Shown here: in pieces, positions 12,092-23,513 of the stretch
How the letters are laid out: every line of letters begins with the position of its first letter
How positions within the stretch are numbered: position 1 is the first letter of the stretch
Assembly: GCF_000346465.2 (NCBI RefSeq)
Contig: NC_034015.1
Span: 17,469,510-17,533,509 of the forward strand
Reading direction: 5' to 3'
DNA from: Prunus persica
Taxonomy: Eukaryota > Streptophyta > Magnoliopsida > Rosales > Rosaceae
Length of the DNA: 64,000 nucleotides
Position numbers and translations under genes: made by a program
Notes under the pieces: generated by a model
What the model was told of the DNA's origin: nothing
The model's input: the letters and a program-made list of their open reading frames with translations, nothing else
The model's database searches: none

Positions 12092-14479
12092 ATGTCACTC
12101 TCTGTAAACCCCCAATCCTCTAAGCTTTTCTCTCTCCTCCCCGCCAAACCTCTCTCTCTCACCACCACACCTCACAAGCTCGCACCGCCCACAACCATAA
12201 AGTTTCAGAGAAAACTACACACACTCTTACCCTCTGTTAACTCTTCTTACTCCATTCAAAACGACTCTTTCGAAGAAGACCATGTAATCGGTGACTGCGT
12301 TGTCTTCGAAGAAGGCATATTCGACGACCCTTATCTCCAAAACAACACCAAAGTCGATACTTTTAACCCAACCAAAGCAAAACCCAGAAAAGCTATCGAT
12401 GAAATTGGGTCTGAGAACTTGGTTCCGGACCAATGGAGAGAGGTACAAGCGGAGATTAACATAACGAAGAAAGAGAGGCGCAAGATAGCTCAAGAAGTGC
12501 AGTTTGGTACGAGGGTCGAGAAGCGGAAGAAGGGGTTAGAGCCCATAAGGGATTTGAATTTGGAGGAGTACTTGGCGTACAGAGAGGCCAAGTTGAATCA
12601 ATTGAAGCCTCTTGTTTTGGATGACGCTTCAGGTTTGGCTCAGGTCGAGTATGCTAAAGCTAAGGAGTTGAAAGATAATGAAGGTAATGATGGGTCTTTG
12701 AGTGAGCGAGTGGCGCCTAAGAATCCAAGGTGGGCGGTTTATGGGAAGGGTCTGGAGGATGTTACTGAGTTCTTTAACAGTGAGCATTATGAGCCTGGTG
12801 CTAAGAAATCTGAAGGTGATTGCTTTCCTCTTTTCTCTGTTATATATTTATACTGAGCTTTCAGATGGGGCTGAGATTTTCTAGTATGTTCATGTGGGTT
12901 CTGTGAAATGCTGGTTTTAGCTTTGAGTTTTATTGAAAAGTAGTAAATTTTGGTATATAGGTCTAGGATAATGTAACAAAGTATAATTTTTTTTTTTTAT
13001 ACTGCAGATAATCAAGCTCTCTTTTTAACCAATTTTTCAGACATGGACAATTTTTCCTAGGTTGAACTTGAATTGGTCTTTTTTTGGGTGTGTTTGATGG
13101 ATATGGTCTGTGAAATATTGTTTGTTGCTTGAATGAACAGGACCCCGAAAGTTGTTTACGAAAGAGGAGAAGGCTATGCTAAATAAGCGAAAACCTGATA
13201 TAGCTGCTGCCACCTCTGTAAGTGTCACTTGTGTTATGATCATTAATATGTAATGGTTTCTGTGTTTATTGTTAGATTGATTTTCGTTTTTCTCATTAGA
13301 AAATCATTCCTTAGTGAAACCCTTACTTGTTGTACCTTACGTAAATTTGAACATATACAGCTGCCCCCGCACACAATCACATTTTTGTAGTTCTAGTTCG
13401 ATGAACTTGAAGGTTTTAACTTGATTTTGGTGTATTTGAAATCTCTTTCAGATCAAATGGCTACCACTTCACACTCTTGCTGCATCAGGAGAATTTTACC
13501 TTATGGATGCTTTATTGAAACATAATGCTGATATCAATGCTGTGGATAAGGTATATAAATGGCCACCTTTTCTATTGGAATGTTAACTGCAAAGATTGTT
13601 CTTTCCTTTTCATTCTTGATTTGAGCTTTGGTTCATTGCTTTCCAGGATGGTTGGAATTCTCTTCGTAAAGCAATTCTTGGTAAAAATCAGGCCATCACG
13701 AACTATCTTTTAAGAGAATCAGCTAATCCGTTTATTCGTGATAAAGTGAGTAGATTACCTAGTGAATCTCCCAATCCAGTTTGGTTTTAGCGTTACTATT
13801 ATTGTTCTAACTAAATGTTTATGTTGAAAACAGGATGGCGCCACCTTGATGCATTATGCTGTCCGAACAGCTTCCAGTCAAGCAATTAAAATTCTTCTGT
13901 TATATAATGTTGAGATAAACCTTCAGGACAATGTACGGATTATAATTTCCCATGCTTGCTTACACTTTGGTATGCAATATAAAGAAACAATTATTCAAAA
14001 AGTTTTACTTTGACTTTATAGGATGGATGGACACCATTACATCTAGCTGTTCAAGGCCGAAGAACAGATGTGGTGAGGCTTTTATTGATTAAAGGATCGG
14101 ATAAGACATTGAAGAATAAGGTAACTTTTGAATGATTCCTTTAGCTTGTGTTTGTAGTGCATAAGTTTTCTGCATTTTGCACATGCTTGGTTGGATGCAT
14201 AAAAGAAACTATGAGCGATTGCTTCTTGAACTGTCCTTCATATGATTTCTGCTCTCACGTGTCGTAGTTCGAGTCTAAGCACCTTATCGACATTCTGGTG
14301 TATGCTTTAGTTCTTATTGCCCTGACGTGCGACTGTAAGAATGATAGTTGATTGTAATGTAAGTCATCTATTTGTTGCAGGATGGTTTAACCCCTCTTGA
14401 CCTTTGCCTCTATTCTGGTCAAGAAACAAGGACTTACGAGCTAATTAAGCTGTTGAAGCTTCTTCCCAAGCCACGCTAA
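12092..14479 (+). CDS. AKRP: Plastid ankyrin-repeat protein, AKRP/EMB506 type
   Basis: Ankyrin protein of the AKRP/EMB506 pair, which in Arabidopsis act together in plastid differentiation and are needed for embryo development. Exons: 12092-12815, 13141-13217, 13452-13550, 13647-13745, 13834-13932, 14022-14120, 14381-14479, giving 431 residues. The N-terminus is rich in Ser, Thr, Leu and Pro, as in a plastid transit peptide. The middle has the family segments [40 protein letters not shown] and [15 protein letters not shown]. The last five exons are each exactly 99 nt in phase 0; each gives one 33-residue ankyrin repeat ([52 protein letters not shown]). Length favours AKRP (about 435 residues) over EMB506 (about 315). 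The paralogue cannot be fully excluded. Confidence 0.9.
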
Positions 14480-15464
14480 TTGGTTAATATTCGAACCACA
14501 AATATACCTGATCGGTGTTTCGGCTGCCCAAATGATCTGATGACAAGCCGGGGTTTGATCTATACCATAACTTTTACATAAAAGTTTCAGCATTTCAGAT
14601 GATCATCCATCAGTCCAACTTACCAGTCACAAGAGCCAAGTGCCAACCACAATATCAACCAGGGAAGGCCTGTAATTTTGTAATTGTTTGTAATTAAAAA
14701 ATCATTGAAAAATCATTGTAGAATGCAAATTTTTTTTTTTCCTTAAATGAGAAAATCCCATTAATAATTTGGGCCGGTTCATGTTATGCTTGAGTCTGCA
14801 TCAGCATGGCACATGCCCAACACAATCAAATGGAGCTTGACACGAACAGGCATGACATCTATGCATGAAGAAGAGTGTGCTAGATCGTGGTGAAACAGAG
14901 TATCCTCTTTGTTTTCTTTGGGTTCAGCGAGTATCCTAAACTATACGTCCTCACATTATGCCATGTGTCGTAACATTATCTCGTATTATTATGTAATACC
15001 TAGCGTTATGCCATGTGTCGTAACGATATGTCACATGTAAATTCATTTTTAAAATCGTAACATCATATTGGATGGGAGATTAGAAGATAGGATTTCGGGA
15101 ATAGGGGTAAACTCGTTCAATCACTTGAATTTTAAACTTGTTATACGCAATTGTTTTTTAATTCAACATCGGTTTCGATATTTTGAGCTACAAATCTCTT
15201 GCTCGTAATCCTTTCTATTTTATTTGATCTCGAAAGGGAGGGGTTAGGTTGGAACAAAATTATAAAAATTAATTATGAGTTCATCTAGTTTAATGACATT
15301 GACATATAATTGACTGGGGAGACAAGCACAGGATGGGCGTATCTTTGTCAAAATTCCCCTTGATAAAAGCGAACCGAAGTTGAGCCAGCAAATGAAAAGA
15401 AGAAAGCGCCATATTGTTGAAATCGAAAGAAACTCAACCAACTCTCTATTTTATCTGTTTCTTC

Positions 15465-15509
<45 letters not shown>

Positions 15510-15537
15510 CATTGATATTTCTTCTTCTTCTTCTATA
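14480..15537. other. Intergenic spacer with short direct repeat
   Basis: No gene seen. A 20-base direct repeat (TTATGCCATGTGTCGTAACR) occurs near 14957 and again near 15005, both in AT-rich sequence. The 5' leader of the next gene, with a CT microsatellite, begins about 15440. Confidence 0.5.
15467..15506. repeat. (CT)n microsatellite in the 5' leader
   Basis: About 20 perfect CT units lie roughly 30 bases before the ATG of the BBD-type gene. CT-rich leaders are common in plants and this one is likely length-variable. Confidence 0.9.
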
Positions 15538-17773
15538 ATGATCGGAGCTCAATTTCATGTGACGGATCGCTCAGCTGCCATCCGTTCGATCCCAAGCACT
15601 TGGCCTGCTGCTAGTTCTGCTTCTTCCTCCTCGCTCCACTCGGTCTTCACGGTTCGATTAGGTTTCAGAACGACAGAACGGTGTCGTGGCCTCAAATCGA
15701 TCGCCATTAGCTGCAACAACTCTTCCTCTCGTTCCAGATCCAGGAATGCCGATCACCACGATTACGATTATCTCCAAGCTTCTCTCCTCCTCTCAGGTCC
15801 CAACTCTCTCTGCACCACCTATGATCACATACATATATGTATAAATATACGTGTACGTATATTTCTATGTATCTGTAATAACTTTTTGAATTGATTTTGA
15901 TTTGAATCTGTTAAATTCTTACTTTTTCGTCCAAAGATGAAGTCTTTACCTGTTTGTCCATATATTCTGTTGATTTTTATTGTTTTTAATTTGTTGGTTT
16001 CGAATGTTGCAGTGTAAAGTGAAGTAATTTGTTGCTAATTCAGTGATGGGGTGTGATGATCATGTTTTGAAGTTGTTGACTGTGTTAAATTAGTGCAGAA
16101 ACTATATCTCACTACCGTATGCAAAAGCGAGGGTTTAAAGAAGAGACGAAATGGCAGTCCTCTGGTAAATTGCGTCCCTTTTCAGCTCAAGCAAACCGAT
16201 CTCGAAACCTCTTTGATACCTTAGGCCGAAACTTTCTCCAGCGTTTCCAAAATCCCACGATTTTTCTCAAGATTTCTTGTGATGGAGACTTTTTGCTTCC
16301 AATTGTTGTAGGTATATAAAATTATGTACAGGAATATAAGTGTAATTTGAAGTGTCACATCCTCTGGTCACCAACTGTAACTTATCTGATTTTTGTTTTT
16401 CAGGTGAATTTGCCATAGAAAATCTCATCGATGCCCAATGGGGAGATGAGAATGGGGTAACTGTTTGAGTTCTGTAATTAAATGGGTTGCTTTCTTATGT
16501 AAAATGTACATTGACCCCAAAAACTGGTCATTCTACAGGACTCCCCTGATCAATTCCAGTTTGTGAGTAATCTCGTCGGCAAACTTGGTTATCAAGTATG
16601 TAGTTAATTTTTTTCCCATGTATTAATTACTTTCTGAAGGGCCGAAGGCTTTTATCATTTGTCCTTTTCCTGCTTTAGCTACTCAGTTTATGTTTATTGC
16701 ATGTCTATAAGGAAACCTAATGATACTAATAACTAGATTTTTAGAAAAAGTGAGTGGTGAGAAGGGAATGTATGTAAGCTTTTTGTCTTAAGAGGACATT
16801 CAGTTTTTTATCCAAGTTGATAGTGGGGTGTAAAACCATTCAGGTCATTCTCTTATTTTGTTGCTACCTCTTCAATTCCAGGTGACTATGGTGAGAATTA
16901 CAGAAAGAGTGATGAATACTTACTTTGCCGGATTGTGTTTTAGCAAGGTGGTAAACCCTTGTGAGTTATGAACTAATATTTTAAGAAAGTGAAGCAACCT
17001 AATGACATCAAGGTTCCTATTATCTGCAGCCAGGGGAACACGAGGTTTTTAATGTGAATGCACGTCCGTCAGATGCCATAAATGTTGCACATAGAAGCAA
17101 GGTAAATGTCTTTCTTGCATTCATCAATACAAATGCTCATAGACTTTGTGTCCATGCGTGTTCCTGCTTCTTCATGGGCATGAAAAAAACTGTTACCTTT
17201 CTGTTGAAGTTCGCAAGATCTAAAAATCTATCACACATGCACATGATCATTTCTTTTGAAACTACTGCTAACTTTGTGTGACGCTTGCCATATGCAGGTG
17301 CCCATATGTGTAAATAAACAGATTGTCTTAACTGATGCTGTAAGAATCAGTTATGGGATGGGCCGAGTGCGTGATACAAAGTCTGTTTATGATGTATCTC
17401 TTGACAGGTATTGAGTTGTATTTTGTGCACCTCAAGTTTGTTTCATCAGTTAATTTCTGGTTCTAATCTTTAGTTAAATTCTTTTCAGTGCCGCAGATGG
17501 TCCCGATTTTTTAATTCAAGAACTTGAGTTGGTTAATAATATCAGTTTAGCTATTAAAGAGGAAAGATATAAAGATGCAGGTATTTTATGTACTGCATTT
17601 CTGATATACACAACATTTCTAGGTCACATTACTTCTTCTTTTCTTCATCAATTTGCTTCTGATTGCCTGATGGTTTTACATATATTGGATTATTTATCAA
17701 TTAACGAATGGATCCTGCAGCCATGTGGAGAGACAAACTAGTCAAGCTTCGCAAGTCAATTCAAGGGCCTTAA
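15538..17773 (+). CDS. BBD1: Bifunctional nuclease, BBD1/BBD2 type
   Basis: Member of the plant 'bifunctional nuclease in basal defence response' family, reported to have RNase and DNase activity in the nucleus and to act in ABA-linked defence. Exons: 15538-15796, 16099-16311, 16404-16456, 16539-16595, 16882-16947, 17030-17101, 17298-17407, 17489-17580, 17721-17773, giving 324 residues (family about 325). The BFN/DUF151 domain spans about residues 165-260, with NLVGKLGYQVTMVRITERVM and NARPSDAINVAHRSKVP. A C-terminal UVR motif (IKEERYKDAAMWRDKLVKLR) is assembled across the last splice junction. The N-terminal 85 residues are Ser-rich and poorly conserved. Whether it is the BBD1 or BBD2 orthologue cannot be told from sequence alone. 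Confidence 0.93.
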
Positions 17774-18621
17774 CCAAATATATAAGGTTAATCCGCTTCT
17801 AAATAAGTTGATGCTTCTACGCACTGTTGGCATAGCAATTCATTATGGAGATTCTAGTGCAAGGAACACCTTTATGCATTATTGGATAATGAGAGAACTT
17901 TTAAAATATTGAATGTACAGCTACTGTAGAATATTGAATACTGCCCCCAAGTTTGTATATGTAAAACCATGTACTCAGATGGATACTTCAAACCATAAGC
18001 ATGGTCAGCCTTCTTTGGAGATTCGTATCCACGGTTTGTAAATCTCAGCAAAGTGTTATATGACAAGAAAGAATGAAATTGCGTTCGTTTGAATCTAATT
18101 GAAACAATATATTGTTCTTTCTAAGATCTTTGGTGTATTATTAGATTTGTGCAATGCTTAATCTACTGGTATTTTGAGCTGACATTTGAAAGCTTAGTGT
18201 ACTCTTAATCCTTGGCAACTACAGCTACAATGGGGGCTGAACTCGAAATTCGAAATATGTCATCAAATTCTTCAAATTTTGACTCTTTCTTTTCTCTTTT
18301 TTTATTAATTCATTTTCCCAAATTACAAATTTAGCGTCTTCTTAACTTCCTTACCCAAGGGACAGATGTTTGTTCAACAATTGTCACTCCAGTAACCTAA
18401 ACTACATGCCACAACATGTATTTTAATGATCCAAAGAGTAGCCTTTGTATGCAAAAATGACCAGTAGCTATATTCTTCACCAATATGAACATGTACACTT
18501 TACAGACGAGAGAACAAAAATATGGATTAAAATAGCAACCAGCAACGAGAGTTGCAGTATGCATTTTTTTTAACGACAAAGGTGGAGGCACTACAACTTA
18601 TTAGAATTTCCACTACAAACT
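17774..18621. other. Convergent intergenic region between BBD and AMT2-like genes
   Basis: The two flanking genes point towards each other, so this holds both 3' untranslated regions. It is AT-rich. I see no additional gene or clear repeat. Confidence 0.5.
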
Positions 18622-20506
18622 TTAATTCAGCCGTCTGCACATGGAAGGAATCCTTGGAGGCATCTGCCATCTGATCGGCATCTTCTCACCGTCTCCCCAC
18701 AGAGCATAGGCTTCTTCTCCATGCGCAGCATCATCACCAATGTCAAGGTCCTCTTCCTTCATCCTAAGATCAACGATACGGCTGATCAAAATGCAAATCA
18801 AGCTTGTGACAACGACATTCCATACGATAATGAAAACTGCTCCAATGATCTGGTGCCCCATTTGTATGAGGCCATCTTTTGGTTTCCTATCAAGGATGCT
18901 GTACATTAAGCCTGGACCGTAATGGCTAGTCGGGTACATCATTCTCAGAAGGTTGGCTCGAGCAAAGAAGCCTGAGAGGAGACCCCCCAACAGGCCAGCC
19001 ACGGCGTGGGTGTGAAAGGCCCCCAATGTGTCATCAACACTTTGGAAGAGGGCTGATCTTCTGTGCAATACCATCATGGTGTACCAAGGTATTGAACCAG
19101 ACATTGCTCCCATTATTATTGCTGCCCATGGCTCCACAATCCCTGCGCAGGTAGATATTATTTGGTGGGATGCTGCAAAATTGCTTCTTCTTACTTTTTT
19201 AAATCAAAACTCAGTTCATAAACATTCATAACCGTCATGTTTTTGTCTGGTTGTTTTACTTCAGTTCATAGAAAGTGACAAGCAGCTACCAAAAAACATG
19301 TTCTTGAAAGATATTTTCTACGGCCTTATGAAAGCAATGTTTATGCTATGTTTTCTTGCCATATATAATATATAAATGTTTCATTATCAACCTATTTGAC
19401 ACTACACTTTAAAACAAAATGGACGAGAGATAGTTTGATAACATAACATGTCATGATTTTGTGCAAGAGAATGTCTTCATTCATTATGTGAATTGAGCAA
19501 GGACTAGTTTACCTGCACCAGGTGTGATGCAGACGAGGCCAGTGATCATCCCCTGGACCGCGCCGATCACGGAGCTTTTCTTGTACACTACCATATCAAG
19601 GGAAACCCACACCAAGAGGCTAGTGGCAGTGCATATATGGGTGTTGATAATGGCCAAAGATGCAATCAAGTTTGCTGCAAATGGAGAGCCACCATTGAAC
19701 CCTGTCCATCCAAGCCACAAAAACCCTGCACCTCCCAACATGTGAATTATGTTGTTTGGAGGGAAATGTTGCCTGTCATGTGATTGCCTTGGTCCTACCT
19801 ATATGATAGCAACATTCAATACTAAACCACCGCCAAAAAACAAAACAAAAACAAAGAAACAAGTATTATACATAGAAGGGTTTCGGGTGTCCATATCAAT
19901 TACCCAATAAGCAGCAGTAAAACCAGCCACACCAGATGACAGATGAATCACATATCCACCAGCATAATCAATGATGTAGTTCTCAAGAAACCCTTTTCCC
20001 CAAATACTGAAAGCACCAACTGTGTAAGACAAGGTGAGCCACATTGGCACAAACAACATCCAAGCATAGAAGTTCATCCTCCCAAGCAAGGAGCCCCCAA
20101 GCAATATCACAGTAATGGCAGCAAAAACAAATTCATAGTAGACATAATCAGCCATTGGAACATAAAAACCTCCATACTCATGGAGGAGAAACCTTCGGGT
20201 CAGAGCAAAAGCAGGCTTGCCCAATATTGGGCAAAATCTGGTACCAAATGACATGTTGTGAGCCCAAAGAACCCAACAGATGAGGACTGCAGCAAAGGCA
20301 TATAGGGCCATGAAAGCTGAGTTTACAGCCCATTTCTTCTTCACCATGCTTCCATAGAGTATGACAAGGCCAGGAACACTCTGCATGCCTACCATGGTGG
20401 TTGCTATTAGCTGCCATCCATTGTCTCCTTTGTTGTTCCATCGTGGTGATGCTTCGTCTGGCAGGAGATTCACCGGGAGAACTCCGGAGTAATTGCTATA
20501 AGTCAT
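18622..20506 (-). CDS. AMT2: High-affinity ammonium transporter, AMT2/MEP type
   Basis: Membrane ammonium channel of the AMT2 (MEP-like) branch. Exons on the minus strand: 20506-19904, 19798-19513, 19142-18622, giving 469 residues (Arabidopsis AMT2 about 475). The start MTYSNYSG was chosen over an upstream in-frame ATG because it matches the family length. About eleven hydrophobic helices are visible. The signature [14 protein letters not shown] spans the first splice junction. Pore histidines are H188 (VIHLSSG) and H342 ([10 protein letters not shown]). The motif [18 protein letters not shown] is also present. The cytosolic tail is short and acidic ([17 protein letters not shown]). The two introns and the sequence distinguish it from the mostly intron-poor AMT1 group. 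It converges on the BBD gene. Confidence 0.95.
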
Positions 20507-21572
20507 CGAAAGTGGTATAGAGGAGGAGAGAAACTTTGGTGAAATTTTGGAATAGCTTAGCAGGAACAGCAAATATATAACAAAGTTATGAGTTGTTATT
20601 GCACTTTGTAATAATCTACAAGTTTGATTTCTTGTAGAAAAGTATATACTGAACACTCATTGCTGGCTGATGTTACAGATTCAATTTGAAAATTTTAAAG
20701 CAGTAAGCAAGGGTACCATAATTTGGGTGCACTTAATCAAATTAGTTTTGCTTGGCCTCTGTCATTTGAGTTGTTGTTGCACTAACATTCTGAAAGCAAC
20801 TTTTATTAGAAAACCTCAAAATTTTGATACTGTGTGTCTCCACAGTCCACATTAGCAAGAAGAGTTCCGTCAAATGGCTCCAAGAAGAGGCATAATTTGG
20901 ATGTTGGCATGGGTTTGAATATGGCAGCTATTGCTTGGTGAAAATGTAAGAATTTTTTTGGGTGTAAATTGATGGGATTTATTTTAAATTACACCTTTGA
21001 ATATTCATTTTTGTTTCCCTTTTATCTCTTTGTGAGTGATTTCATTAGCTGGGACTGGGAGCGTGGAAAGCTATGGCCCATGGTATATTCTGCTTGGCCT
21101 CACCTTGAGAAAGAATCACAACTTGCAAATTGTTTAGGAACAAATAAATAAAATACATCTTGCATGCGTTTGCTTTAGCTTTGAACATATTGTTCCTTCC
21201 TCAAATTGCCTATAATGAACTGAGAGGCTTACACACACAACATTTACACAAGAATCAATATTAAAAAATTTTAAAAACAAAAAAAACAAAAGTCTCTCAA
21301 TTCTCCACACGAAACTTGTTGCTTTATAATTTATATGCATGGCTTAATCATGCAATACTTCTAATTTTTATTTAAAATATTAAAAAAAGAATAAAAACAT
21401 TTTCCAGCCATGAATTTCATGAACTGGGGAAGATTAGACCACCAAATGATATCCAAATTCTTCCTGACACTTGCAAACCTCCATTGATTTATACATGAAA
21501 TTAAAAAACCAATAGAGAGAGAGAGAGAGAAAAAAAGAGGAGGAAGAAGAAGAAGAATTAATGAAGGTTTCA
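20507..21572. other. Upstream region of AMT2-like gene and 3' flank of RTFL gene
   Basis: AT-rich DNA that should contain the AMT2-like promoter; the gene starts at 20506 on the minus strand. A GA/GAA-rich tract lies at 21511-21557, close to the stop codon of the next minus-strand gene. No other gene is seen. Confidence 0.5.
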
Positions 21573-21779
21573 TTAATACTTGCCATATTTGTGCCAACAA
21601 AGAAGCATCACCACACACCTCCTAGCAATATAGAACCTGGACCTTTTCTCTCTGATCATGCTCCAACATCCTTGCCTCACTGCACACCCACCACCTCCAC
21701 CTCCACCTCCAGATGAACTTGAAGAAGAAGACCCACCCAACCCTTTACGCCTCACTTGCTTTGATGTGCATTGACCCAT
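21573..21779 (-). CDS. DVL/ROTUNDIFOLIA-like (RTFL) small peptide
   Basis: A 68-residue intronless peptide. Its C-terminal 29 residues (SMIREKRSRFYIARRCVVML then LCWHKYGKY) match the RTF/DVL domain of plant DEVIL/ROTUNDIFOLIA-like peptides, which restrict cell proliferation along organ axes when overproduced and associate with the plasma membrane. The N-terminus MGQCTSKQ begins with Gly-2 and Cys-4, a possible lipid-modification context (inference). The middle is a Ser run followed by a Gly run, encoded by trinucleotide repeats, so its length is probably variable. Only the C-terminal motif supports the call, but that motif is highly specific. Confidence 0.88.
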   Translation of the reverse strand: MGQCTSKQVRRKGLGGSSSSSSSGGGGGGGGCAVRQGCWSMIREKRSRFYIARRCVVMLLCWHKYGKY

Positions 21780-23355
21780 AATCTGTCACCAAACCCTCCA
21801 AGCTACTTTGAAAAGACCAAAAAAAAAACAAAACAAAACAAAACAAAACAGAATGATATATGGTACAAAGAATTGATCTAATTAACCCCAACCCAAAACA
21901 GAGCAAACCCAACAAAGATTTCTCATAAATTTTTACAGCTTAAACCTCAATTTGTTGCTCTGCTTAAGCAAGAAACTTTGAGATTTATGGTACAAAAGAA
22001 GTAAGCTAATACACCCCCAATCTAAACAGAGCAAACCCAACAAAGTTTTGCCATATCTTTGCTGCTCAGCCCACATCAGCCAGGGTTATAAAAACCCATA
22101 AGAAAACCACTTCATGATGTTCTTCGTGTCAACCACTTGTCTATCTCTCTCTCTCTCTCTCTCTGACTCTGTTTTTGTCTTCTCTGTGTTTTTGTTCCCA
22201 TGAATATTATGAATTGACAAATTAATTGCCAAAAAGCAAAGGTTTTTAGTTTTATTTTATAATTCTGTTGTTGTTACGTTTCCTCGCATAAGACGATCCA
22301 TCCGACGGCGGTGGTTTAATCGAGACCACTCTTGCGGTTTTGTCGTCCACGTTTCCTGTTATGATTGGATCATTACTCAACCGCTGTGTTAAGCAAAAGG
22401 TTTGATTGTTATATTGGTTATGGACTTTTTACTCGAATAATAATATTTCCTTTTAATTTCAGCTCGAATTAACAATTCCTAGACAATTATGAGTTGCAGC
22501 AACCCAGTTGGTTTTGGAAAGGTAATTTATTGGGTGGAACAGCCTTTGTTTAATTGGATAAAAGGTAATTTACATTAACCACTTCACGGTTAATCTAAAC
22601 ACAATAATATCAAAATTTACAACAACAAAAAAGAATTAATACGGAAAATAAATTATAAATGAATGTTTAGGTTTTCTTTCTTGCATTTAGAGAATTATTT
22701 GAAGAAAGGGAAGAAAAATTATAAGAGAGAATCAAAGGAGAAGAGTGGGGTTCCACAAGTAAGTCATCTCGGCTCCAGATTGTGAATATGCCCTAACGCT
22801 GATGGTGAGAGTAGCCAATCTCCCTCTAAATTTTTCTAAATCAAAAAGGAAAAGAGTAGAGGTCATCCCACCATGGATGATGTTGCATAACAGCTTGTGG
22901 CGTTCATATTTTGTGGTTTAATAAATAAAATAGAATGCTATTGAAAACCATAATTGAGATTTCTGAGTTTTGTTGTTGTTAATAATAGGGCACTTTATCA
23001 AATAATTCCTACCAAATTCGAGTCTAGTAAGGGACTTTTGTTCCAATAAAATAAGTTAATTGACTTTTGTTTATTTGGGTCATGCACTGTGTTTTCTTCC
23101 AAGCCGCATATGCTATTCACATTTCGATTGTCAAGGGAATGGCAATAATCCCCACTAGAAGAAACAGAAAAATATAAATTAGCAAATAACTTCAAAGTTC
23201 AGCAATAGGCATTTGTGGCATCATCAAGCTACCTGTACTCTACAAACCCAATGGGACAAGTAACAACCAACATGACATGATCACCCTAAGGACCGACACC
23301 ATCGTCTCCACCTTGTAGAACTACGAGATCACCCTAAGGACGCCTTTGGCATTCA

Positions 23356-23513
23356 GGGGTTGCAGACCGATCATAAAACCTTTTATTTTTTTTTCATAAA
23401 TATGAAAGTTCTACGTACGATTCGTCTCCTTATGCATCTAGGAGTTGCCGACCAATCATTAAATCCTTTATCTTTCTCACAAATATGAAAGTTCTACGTA
23501 TAATTCGTCTATC
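23356..23513. repeat. Imperfect tandem duplication of about 75-80 bp
   Basis: Two adjacent copies share GTTGCMGACCRATCAT, then CCTTTTAT or CCTTTATC, then the 20-base phrase AATATGAAAGTTCTACGTAY and ATTCGTCT. The copies start near 23356 and 23440. The upstream phrase GATCACCCTAAGGAC is also present twice (23279 and 23329). Function unknown. Confidence 0.7.
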
